Below, piece by piece: positions 51,968-59,000 of a stretch of DNA of 61,052 bases (position 1 is its first letter; each line of letters begins with the position of its first letter). Source of the stretch: Bacteroidota bacterium (GTDB lineage: Bacteria; Bacteroidota; Bacteroidia; B-17B0; Aurantibacillaceae); NCBI GenBank assembly GCA_019638705.1, contig JAHBTI010000020.1, forward strand, positions 1 to 61,052, given 5' to 3'. A program made the translations under genes and the position numbers. The notes beneath the pieces were generated by a model, which did no database searches, was not told the origin of the DNA, and worked only from the letters and a program-made list of their open reading frames with translations.

Positions 51968-54637
51968 TTACTTTTTAGGCGCATTGCCTTTGCCTAAATT
52001 TGTGTAGTTCTCTTCAAAAAAGGTTTTGTAGGCTTCTACATTTTTCTTTGAATAAAAGCTCGGCAAATTGCCTGCCGATATAGGCAACACATCAATGTAT
52101 TCTTTTTGCACATCGCCTTTAAACACATCGGCATCAATCATCAGGTTTTCGTAATAACTCATTACTTCATAAGCATTGGCAAATGTTTTAAGCACAATCA
52201 TCTGTTTGCCTTTACCAAACACATTGCTTTTCATGTTAAATTTTTTATTGTCGTAGTATTTGCTGTTAAATGCCGCTAAATTGATTTTAAATCCATCTGA
52301 AATCCGCGGGTCGTCTATAACAACGGCTACAATAAAATGCTCGGCGTTTAAGTCCGCTTCAAAATCGGCAGGCACGGTGTTTGTTTTGGCGGTGCTTGTG
52401 TCGGGCACGGCATTTCTTTGGCGGTTAATGGCTGCCAGCACATCGTTTGCCGTTGGCACAATGTCGGCATTAGGATATTTTACCACCAACAGCTTTAGGT
52501 TTTTTTCAAGCGTATCTGCACCCTGCATTTTGCCTGTGCACATAGATTTGATGAACTCAAACTTGGGCAGGTAATCGCTTTTGCCGAATTTGGTGATGCC
52601 CTCTTGTGCCTGTGCGTGGGCAAGCGCGTAATTGGCATCGTGATAATATTCATACACACCTGCATAAAATTTTTCCACTTCGCTTTTTTTGGCGTTTAAA
52701 TCGGCGGCATAGCTTGGGTTTTTAATCAGCGCGGCAAATTCGCTTTCGGGAAATTCGTTAAAAATTTTGTTTTTGTAATATTCTGCTTTCGGCTGATTGT
52801 TTTCAGCCAGATAAATGCGATACATGGTGTAATAAGTGTTCAATAAATATTGATTGTCGGGGAAGCGCGTGTTTAGCGTTTCAAACGTGTTTACGGCTTT
52901 TTTGCTGTTGTTAAGTTCTTCTTTGTAAATAGAACCCATAGTGTAATACGCCTTAATAATTTTTGCATTGCTTTTTTGCATTAAGGTATCGTGCAGGGGC
53001 AAGCCTTTTAAATAATATTCGCGGTCTTGTACCGAACTGCTTGCAGTTTGTTTGGTATCGGAATTATCATTGGTATCGTTTCCGCCGCCACCTGCATCAA
53101 TGCTTATGCCTTTGTTTGAACGCCGCCAGTTGTCTTCTAATTTTCTGTCGCCCCAATTCTTTTTAAAGTCTGCCACACCAATAGCCACCGTGTTTGGGTT
53201 ATAAAAATAAAATGATTTTTTTTCGCCCAGGTCAGCACCGCCACCCATGTTATTTTGTCCCATACCACCCCCATTGCTGTTGGCATTTGAGTTTTTTGCC
53301 ATTTCTTCTGCCAAACGTTTGCGTTCTTCATCTTCCTTTAATTTTTCAATCATGCGGTCAATGTAGGCGTTGCGTTCGCTCTCGCTCATTTTTGCAATGC
53401 GCTGCAAACTGTCTTCGCGGCTCACAATGTTGATGTTGTTTACCAAAGCCTCCAATGTTTTTTTGCGCGCCAGCACACTTTCATAATTCGGGTGGTCTTT
53501 TGATAACACGGCAATGGTGCTGTCGTAATACGCACCTGCAAGCTGATAATTGGTGAGGTCAAAATTTATTTCGCTCAATTTTAAAAACGCCAAGGCTTTT
53601 TGATTTTGGTTAGAGGTGCTTGTTTGCACCGAACGTTTGTAATAAAACACGGCTTTATCCATATTGCGTTGCCTTTCTTCAATGCCGCCAAGTGTGTAGT
53701 AAATTACATCAAAGTAATCGCTGTTTTTGGTTTCTTTGGTCATTTTCAAAAGCCCCTTTTTTATCTTAGGCGCATTTGCAGGTGTAATATCGGTAAGGTT
53801 TACAATTTTAATTTTGCTGTAAAAAACCATTTCATAAGCAGCTTTCATTTTAATGGTTTTTTGGTAATACTCTATGGCGCGCTCATTATCATTGTTTTGT
53901 TCGGCTAACTGCGCCACTATAAATGAATAACGTGCGCGGCGTTTTTTAGATAAGCCCACAAACCATTGTTTGTTACGGCAGGCTTCCATTAACCGCGCCA
54001 TAGCCTCGCTGTTTTGTCCGCGCCTCATGTAGTAATCGGCATACACCACAGGCAGCTCGTTGGTTATTTTTCGCGGAAGATGCCGTTGGTTTTTTAAAAA
54101 ACTGAGTGTTTGTTCCGAAGCCGATACACCGCCAATTTCGTTGTTGGCACGGATAAGCCAAATCATGGCTTCGTATTTGTCTTTTGATTTGGAGTAGGTT
54201 TTGGCTACATATTCAAAGGCTTCAATGCCGCTGAAAAACTCGCGCTTGTACAAATGCGCCACACCAATGTTTATCCAGTTGTTGTCAATCCATTTTCCTG
54301 CTGTGGGAACTTCGCTTCCTTTTGCATCTTTAATGGCGTGTTTTTGAATACACAGCGATGATTTTTTTATGGCTTTGTCAAATTCGGAAAACGTGGTTTT
54401 TGCCGTTTCTAATGTCGGGTAAACATAAACAGGCAAAGGCTTGTTGTAATTTTCTTTATTGCTTTTTTCTATTTTATAAACGCCGTCTTTTATGTTTTCG
54501 CAGGAGTAATAATAACCGTTAAACCGCGCGGTAAGATTATGATATGCCCTGCTGCCCACCGTATTTTTTTTGGTGCTGCACGAAACCAACAAGGCTGCAA
54601 AAGCCGAAAATAAAACTATGCGGTTGAGAAATGGCAA
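51968..54637 (-). CDS. sprE: SprE/PorW-type T9SS lipoprotein with TPR repeats
   Basis: 889 residues. A lipoprotein signal (IVLFSAFAALLVSC) is followed by the hallmark segment RAYHNLTARFNGYYYSCENI. TPR repeats fill residues about 120-400 (AIEYYQKTIKMKAAYEMVFY; AVFYYKRSVQTSTSNQNQKA) and resume near 590-680. A Gly/Asn-rich and charged linker lies at about 430-540. SprE/PorW links the periplasmic and outer-membrane parts of the type IX secretion system and is needed for secretion and gliding where studied. The start is TTG at 54637; no ATG fits in front of the signal peptide. The product would serve the sorting-domain proteins in this window. Confidence 0.9.
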   Translation of the reverse strand: MPFLNRIVLFSAFAALLVSCSTKKNTVGSRAYHNLTARFNGYYYSCENIKDGVYKIEKSNKENYNKPLPVYVYPTLETAKTTFSEFDKAIKKSSLCIQKHAIKDAKGSEVPTAGKWIDNNWINIGVAHLYKREFFSGIEAFEYVAKTYSKSKDKYEAMIWLIRANNEIGGVSASEQTLSFLKNQRHLPRKITNELPVVYADYYMRRGQNSEAMARLMEACRNKQWFVGLSKKRRARYSFIVAQLAEQNNDNERAIEYYQKTIKMKAAYEMVFYSKIKIVNLTDITPANAPKIKKGLLKMTKETKNSDYFDVIYYTLGGIEERQRNMDKAVFYYKRSVQTSTSNQNQKALAFLKLSEINFDLTNYQLAGAYYDSTIAVLSKDHPNYESVLARKKTLEALVNNINIVSREDSLQRIAKMSESERNAYIDRMIEKLKEDEERKRLAEEMAKNSNANSNGGGMGQNNMGGGADLGEKKSFYFYNPNTVAIGVADFKKNWGDRKLEDNWRRSNKGISIDAGGGGNDTNDNSDTKQTASSSVQDREYYLKGLPLHDTLMQKSNAKIIKAYYTMGSIYKEELNNSKKAVNTFETLNTRFPDNQYLLNTYYTMYRIYLAENNQPKAEYYKNKIFNEFPESEFAALIKNPSYAADLNAKKSEVEKFYAGVYEYYHDANYALAHAQAQEGITKFGKSDYLPKFEFIKSMCTGKMQGADTLEKNLKLLVVKYPNADIVPTANDVLAAINRQRNAVPDTSTAKTNTVPADFEADLNAEHFIVAVVIDDPRISDGFKINLAAFNSKYYDNKKFNMKSNVFGKGKQMIVLKTFANAYEVMSYYENLMIDADVFKGDVQKEYIDVLPISAGNLPSFYSKKNVEAYKTFFEENYTNLGKGNAPKK

Positions 54638-54683
54638 GATAAATTATAACGCAAAAAAGAACAATTTAGTGTGTGAAAAATTT

Positions 54684-54807
54684 AACCACATAGGTACATA
54701 GTTTTTTGTATTTGTCATGCTGAGGAACGAAGCATCTCTATGTGTAGTAAATAGTTTCTTCGCTTGGCTCAGAATAACAGAGTAATTTTCTATGTTTCTA
54801 TGTGGTT
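54684..54807. repeat. Nested palindromes: family B outside, family A inside
   Basis: Outer arms AACCACATAGGTACATAGTT (54684-54703) and CTATGTTTCTATGTGGTT (54790-54807). Inside lies a family A element, with arms GTCATGCTGAGGAACGAAGC (from 54714) and TTCTTCGCTTGGCTCAGAAT (to about 54775). It sits between the SprE gene start and the kinase gene stop. Confidence 0.85.
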
Positions 54808-54820
54808 TCAAAAATTTGGG

Positions 54821-55744
54821 TTATGCCAATTGAATGTCAAACTGAACCAGGTCAATAAAATCTTGTACGCGCTCGTCCAAGCCCGTTTGAGAAAGCCCAA
54901 CGAGGCGTTCTGTTCCAAACTTTTCAACCGTAAAACTTGCCATGGCACTGCCGTATATAATGGCGCGTTTCATGTTACTGAAACTGATGTCTTCGCTTTT
55001 AGCGATATGACCAATAAAACCGCCTGCAAAGGTGTCGCCTGCGCCTGTGGGGTCAAATACTTCTTCCAAAGGAAGCGCGGGAGCAAAAAACACTTCTGTT
55101 TTGTGAAACAACAAGGCACCGTGTTCGCCTTTTTTAATTACCAAAATTTTAGGACCCATTTTAAAAATCTTTTGTGCCGCTTTTACTAAAGAGTACTCGC
55201 CCGACAACTGGCGTGCTTCCGAATCGTTGATGGTTAATACATCAACCAAAGCAACAACTTTTAAAAGTTCGGGCATGGCAATGTCCATCCAAAAATTCAT
55301 GGTGTCCATTGCAATTAGTTTCGGGCGTTTTCTCATTTGGTTAATTACGCTTAACTGCACGGCAGGCGCAAGGTTACCGAGCATTAAAAAATCAACTTCT
55401 TTTGCCGATTCAGGCACAACAGGGTTAAAGGTTTCCAGCACATTTAATTGTGTTTCCAAGGTGTCGCGTGAGTTAAGGTCGTTGTGATATTTGCCGCTCC
55501 AAAAAAAAGATTTTTCGCCTTTTTTAATTTGTAAACCTTCTAAGTTTACACCCGAAGCAGTTAAAGTATTTAAAAAACTTTGCGGAAAATCATCGCCGAT
55601 GACTGAAACCAAATGTATATCTTTTACAAAGTAAGAAGCCGCCAAAGCTATGTACGAAGCCGCTCCGCCAACAATTTTATCGGTTTTTCCGAAAGGTGTT
55701 TCAATAGCATCAAACGCTACCGTACCTACAACTAATAAACTCAT
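54821..55744 (-). CDS. PfkB-family carbohydrate kinase
   Basis: 307 residues from the ATG at 55744 (MSLLVVGTVAFDAIETPFG). Ribokinase-fold features: KIVGGAASYIALAASYF (substrate lid region), VDVLTINDSEARQLSG and the catalytic/anion-hole motif DPTGAGDTFAGGFIGH. It phosphorylates a sugar or nucleoside-like substrate with ATP; the substrate is not evident and no sugar operon is nearby. A TACCTTTG box at 55776-55769 (minus) overlaps the tRNA-Asn promoter. Confidence 0.92.
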   Translation of the reverse strand: MSLLVVGTVAFDAIETPFGKTDKIVGGAASYIALAASYFVKDIHLVSVIGDDFPQSFLNTLTASGVNLEGLQIKKGEKSFFWSGKYHNDLNSRDTLETQLNVLETFNPVVPESAKEVDFLMLGNLAPAVQLSVINQMRKRPKLIAMDTMNFWMDIAMPELLKVVALVDVLTINDSEARQLSGEYSLVKAAQKIFKMGPKILVIKKGEHGALLFHKTEVFFAPALPLEEVFDPTGAGDTFAGGFIGHIAKSEDISFSNMKRAIIYGSAMASFTVEKFGTERLVGLSQTGLDERVQDFIDLVQFDIQLA

Positions 55745-55776
55745 GCAATTATTTTTTAAAAATTTGCGCAAAGGTA

Positions 55777-55807
55777 TTGTTTATTTACAAAACAAGGTGT
55801 AATTTCG
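55777..55807 (+). promoter_or_regulatory. Predicted tRNA-Asn promoter
   Basis: TTG at 55777-55779, 20-base spacer, TAATTTCG at 55800-55807, 18 bases before the tRNA. The same TAATTTCG form precedes the SRP RNA. It directly abuts the -7 box of the opposite kinase gene, so the two promoters may compete. Confidence 0.55.
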
Positions 55808-55824
55808 CAGCCCTAATCGGAAAT

Positions 55825-55898
55825 TCCTCCTTAGCTCAGCCGGTTAGAGCACATGACTGTTAATCATGGGGTCCCTGGTTCGAGCCCAGGAGGGGGAG
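55825..55898 (+). tRNA. tRNA-Asn (anticodon GTT)
   Basis: 74 bases. Acceptor TCCTCCT with AGGGGGA, D-arm GCTC...GAGC, anticodon stem CATGA/TCATG around CTGTTAA, T-arm CCTGGTTCGAGCCCAGG, discriminator G. The CCA end is not encoded. The tRNA lies directly before an integrase gene on the same strand, so its 3' half is the likely attachment site of the element that follows. Confidence 0.96.
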
Positions 55899-55932
55899 CA
55901 GAACCACTTACCGAAGTCTAATAAAGTGGTAC

Positions 55933-55958
55933 AAAGCCCGCAAATAGCGGGCTTTTTT
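55933..55958 (+). terminator. Rho-independent terminator after tRNA-Asn
   Basis: AAAGCCCGC, a short loop, and GCGGGCTTTTTT. Located 35 bases after the tRNA, inside the presumed left end of the element. Confidence 0.88.
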
Positions 55959-56094
55959 CATTATATAAACACAGGTGAAATTTGTATAACCATAACACCA
56001 ACAGGCAAATAACATTTCCCTGTTATAAAATTTCAGTTCCAACTAAGTGATATTTTCAAAATAGTTTTCAAATTGTTATCTCAAAAAAAAAATT

Positions 56095-56976
56095 ATGACT
56101 AAACAATTCTTAGAGCTGTTGCGTGAACACATCAGTATTTCAGCGCGTGAAAACAACTTAAAAATCATTACCATTGAAAAACGCGAGTATATGCTAAACA
56201 ACATTACCGCTTATTTACAAAACTGCGGTATGCACAACGCCACACCCGAACAAATACGCCCACGCCACATGGACGAACTTAAAGAATGGATTTACAAAAA
56301 TACGCCTACCCGAACACGGGCGCATATAAACCGACACATACGCCTGTGTAGTGGTGCGATTGACCTTGCTGTGCGCCGTGATATGCTGCCTTACAACTGC
56401 CTTACGAGCATCAGGCTAAAGCGCGATGCCGACAAACAAATTATTGCCCTAAATGAAACAGAGGTTCAGAAATTTGTAAACTTCCGGTGCGAAAAAATAC
56501 CCTTTCGCAATGTGGTGAGGGATTTGTTTTTATTTCAATGCTACACAGGACTTAGTTATTGCGACTTATGGCGGTTTGAAATTATGCGCGACAACAGCAT
56601 TACATGGATTACCTGTGCGCAGGGGCGCGGCAAAACAGGGCGCGTATATTGGAGCGAATTAACCGCCGAAGCTGCCGAAATTTTAAAGTGCAACAACGGC
56701 GAATTTCCGTTGGTAATCATGCAAAGCTACAACCGAACCCTCCAAAAAATAGCCCGCAGCTTAGGCATAAAAAAACACCTTACCACGCACATAGCCCGAA
56801 AAACATTTGCAAGCTATATGCGCAGGCGCGGGTTTTCAATCCCCGCCATTGCCGATATGCTTGGAAACACCGAAAGTGTAGCGCGAAAGCACTATGTAGA
56901 ACAAACCCGCGAATTAGTGGCGCGTGAAATTTTAAGATTAAATGAGTTGGGCAACCCCATGTTAAAAATTGCGTAG
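56095..56976 (+). CDS. Tyrosine recombinase (integrase)
   Basis: 293 residues. N-terminal SAM-like core-binding domain (about 1-105, LKIITIEKREYMLNNITAYL, then RPRHMDELKEWIYKN) and catalytic domain (about 120-290). Visible catalytic residues: HIARKTFASY (His232, Arg235) and the nucleophile Tyr267 in ARKHYVE. The first catalytic Arg is replaced by Ser154 in YTGLSYCDLW, as in some Bacteroides element integrases such as IntDOT, and the usual second His is Asn258 in MLGNTES. It probably integrates the element at the tRNA-Asn upstream. It starts 196 bases after the tRNA. Confidence 0.93.
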   Translation: MTKQFLELLREHISISARENNLKIITIEKREYMLNNITAYLQNCGMHNATPEQIRPRHMDELKEWIYKNTPTRTRAHINRHIRLCSGAIDLAVRRDMLPYNCLTSIRLKRDADKQIIALNETEVQKFVNFRCEKIPFRNVVRDLFLFQCYTGLSYCDLWRFEIMRDNSITWITCAQGRGKTGRVYWSELTAEAAEILKCNNGEFPLVIMQSYNRTLQKIARSLGIKKHLTTHIARKTFASYMRRRGFSIPAIADMLGNTESVARKHYVEQTRELVAREILRLNELGNPMLKIA

Positions 56977-56982
56977 AAAATT

Positions 56983-57012
56983 TTGTTGGTACAAAAATTG
57001 TATATACGTTTG
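56983..57012 (+). promoter_or_regulatory. Predicted promoter of the small exported protein gene
   Basis: TTG at 56983-56985, 19-base spacer, TACGTTTG at 57005-57012, then 25 bases to the ATG at 57038. Full match to the phylum's consensus, so this cargo gene is likely expressed from the integrated state. Confidence 0.55.
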
Positions 57013-57037
57013 ATATAAATTTTAAAAAGTATAAAAT

Positions 57038-57370
57038 ATGAAAAAAATAATTATCGGAAGTCTAATCGGAATGACTTTAACACTATCGGTTGCTTTTACG
57101 GTTGCTGATTATGAACCTAAAAAAGCCACCGCCGAAGTGGAGCAAATACAAGGTTTTTACATTTTTGTAAAGAGCAAACCTGTAAAGGAATATGAGTTTA
57201 TAGGCACGGTGAAAGGTCCCGCGTTTGGAAACCATGAATTTGACAACTTGGTTGAACTTATGATAAAAAACGCAAGAAAGGATTTTCCAAGCGCAAACGC
57301 TCTGATTTTTGACGGGGCAATTAAACAAACCCACAATACCAAAGTAAGTGCCGTAAAAATGAAAGACTAA
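57038..57370 (+). CDS. Small exported protein of unknown function
   Basis: 110 residues. A signal peptide (IIIGSLIGMTLTLSVAFTVA) and a mature part of about 85 residues: EQIQGFYIFVKSKPVKEYEF followed by IGTVKGPAFGNHEFDNLVEL and FPSANALIFDGA. The pattern (a strand pair, then a helix, then a strand with ALIF) looks like a small alpha/beta periplasmic domain; no named family is recalled. It is in the early region of the element and could be cargo that modifies the host envelope (inference). Confidence 0.75.
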   Translation: MKKIIIGSLIGMTLTLSVAFTVADYEPKKATAEVEQIQGFYIFVKSKPVKEYEFIGTVKGPAFGNHEFDNLVELMIKNARKDFPSANALIFDGAIKQTHNTKVSAVKMKD

Positions 57371-57427
57371 AAATTTTAATGACGGCGGCGCAGATAAAGC
57401 TGATGCCATAAAGTTTAAATAACACCC

Positions 57428-58225
57428 TTACGGCTGATAAGAGAATAATGTGCCTACGTTATTGCTGCCGCCGGTAGAGGTTGCGCCATAAAGTATGCCA
57501 CCGGCATAAATGATTGGACCTCCTCCGCTACCGTCTGTTGCGGCAGTAAAATGCCTTAGCACGGTAAACACGTTGCCGCTTATATCAAACGAAAACAATG
57601 TGCCAACGTTATTGCTGCCACCTGCCTGCGTTATACCGTAAAACATGGTACCACCAGTATGAACGAAAATTTTAAAATTAGAACCGTCTGTCGCGGCAGT
57701 AAAATTCTTTAAAGTAGTATGTGTAGTTGTGGTAAGGTTAAATGAAAAAAGTACACCTCCGCTTGTAGTTCCCCCCGATTGCGTAACACCGTAAATTATA
57801 TTGCCTATTTTAATAATTTGTTTTTGCGCGCCGCCGGTTAAGAGTGAAAAACTATACAATACCGTGTACACATTACCATTTGTATCAAACGAGAATAACC
57901 GCCCCGTTGAGCCACTTGATGATATGCTTGTGGCTACATAAATAATAGTGCCACTATCTTTAATGATTGGCTTATTGCTGCCAAACATACCATATTCGGC
58001 TGTAGTGAAATGTTTAAGCACAGTAAACACGTTACCGATTATATCAAACGAAAATAAAGTACCTACATTTTCGCTGCCTCCATTAAATGATGTACCATAT
58101 ATTGTGGTGCCGCTCTGTATTATTTCTCTACCAAGAGCACCGTCTGTCGCGGCAGTAAAATGCTTTAGCACCGTAAATATTGGTGCTGCTCCTGCCTTTT
58201 TATGTAACAATAGCAGTAAACTCAT
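57428..58225 (-). CDS. GloVer-repeat protein on the mobile element
   Basis: 265 residues built almost wholly from five repeats of about 50 residues, matching the GloVer (Gloeo_Verruco) tandem repeat: GTTIYGTSFNGGSENVGTLF, GNIIYGVTQSGGTTSGGVLF, GTMFYGITQAGGSNNVGTLF, GGILYGATSTGGSNNVGTLF, each followed by FTVLKHFTAATDG-like phrases. The DNA repeats with a period near 150 bases. Such repeats probably form a beta-propeller-like surface. There is no convincing signal peptide and no sorting domain. On an element like this it might be a virion or surface-recognition protein, but that is inference. The next gene starts upstream with a 1-base overlap. Confidence 0.82.
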   Translation of the reverse strand: MSLLLLLHKKAGAAPIFTVLKHFTAATDGALGREIIQSGTTIYGTSFNGGSENVGTLFSFDIIGNVFTVLKHFTTAEYGMFGSNKPIIKDSGTIIYVATSISSSGSTGRLFSFDTNGNVYTVLYSFSLLTGGAQKQIIKIGNIIYGVTQSGGTTSGGVLFSFNLTTTTHTTLKNFTAATDGSNFKIFVHTGGTMFYGITQAGGSNNVGTLFSFDISGNVFTVLRHFTAATDGSGGGPIIYAGGILYGATSTGGSNNVGTLFSYQP

Positions 58226-58557
58226 TATTCAGATTTTTTAATAATGGTAAGCATTACTTTGTTGTTGCCATTGTAGGTAAACAAAAAATAATTATTTACA
58301 TCTTCCTCAAATTCAGCCGAACTTTCAGATTTTTCAATGCCTGCCGCATAGTCGGGTTCGGCTTCGGCGTTTATTACGCAATAGCAGCATTGCCCAACCC
58401 TTGCGCCCGCAAAATCAACCGTAATTTCTTCGGGGCTTTCGGGGCTGTTTTCGCTGCCAAAACTGTAATCTTTATCAAACTTTAAGTTGGGCGTGTTTTC
58501 AAAGGTGGTTTCGCTTACACCGCTTTTTGCCGGCTGGCTTACTCTGTAAATTTTCAT
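58225..58557 (-). CDS. Small acidic protein of the mobile element
   Basis: 110 residues, rich in Glu and Asp, ending NNYFLFTYNGNNKVMLTIIK. No signal peptide, membrane segment or known motif. It overlaps the start of the GloVer gene by 1 base and follows the 141-residue gene after 12 bases, so these genes form one operon. Possibly a structural or chaperone-like partner of the GloVer protein; function not known. Confidence 0.7.
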   Translation of the reverse strand: MKIYRVSQPAKSGVSETTFENTPNLKFDKDYSFGSENSPESPEEITVDFAGARVGQCCYCVINAEAEPDYAAGIEKSESSAEFEEDVNNYFLFTYNGNNKVMLTIIKKSE

Positions 58558-58569
58558 AACAATTTTTTT

Positions 58570-58995
58570 TTATTTAAAATACTGCACCCGGCAAAATAAT
58601 TGGTTGGCAAGGGTGGCATTAAACAACCTGTGGAATTTAAACGTGTGCAGGTTTTGCGCATTGTTTATTTCGTAAAACGTGTTGTCAAACAACATTATGC
58701 CCGAAACACTTTGCCAAATAACAACGGCAGGCTGCGCAGGATAACGCAGGGCTTGCACCTCGCCGCTTTCGCTTACGCTAACTATTGCGCCCGCTTGCGG
58801 CTCGCCGTTAATTGCACCCGTTGTAATAAACTGAACAACGGCACGCGAAGCATTTTTGGGCGGGTTAAGTTTAAATACGGTTTCAATTACAGGAGCGTTA
58901 TTTTCGTCAAGTTCTTCGTTGCCGTAAGGAATGGCAAGGGTTTCAAATCCAATTACCGCAGTTTGGTAATTTATGTTGTTGTTAAAAGTCTTCAT
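58570..58995 (-). CDS. Beta-rich protein of the mobile element
   Basis: 141 residues, predicted mostly beta strand (VIETVFKLNPPKNASRAVVQ; AIVSVSESGEVQALRYPA; PAVVIWQSVSGIMLFDNTFY). No signal peptide. No family recognised; the look is that of a small virion or accessory structural protein, but there is no motif to prove it. It starts 5 bases after the stop of the large ATPase gene. Confidence 0.7.
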   Translation of the reverse strand: MKTFNNNINYQTAVIGFETLAIPYGNEELDENNAPVIETVFKLNPPKNASRAVVQFITTGAINGEPQAGAIVSVSESGEVQALRYPAQPAVVIWQSVSGIMLFDNTFYEINNAQNLHTFKFHRLFNATLANQLFCRVQYFK

Positions 58996-59000
58996 GTTAT

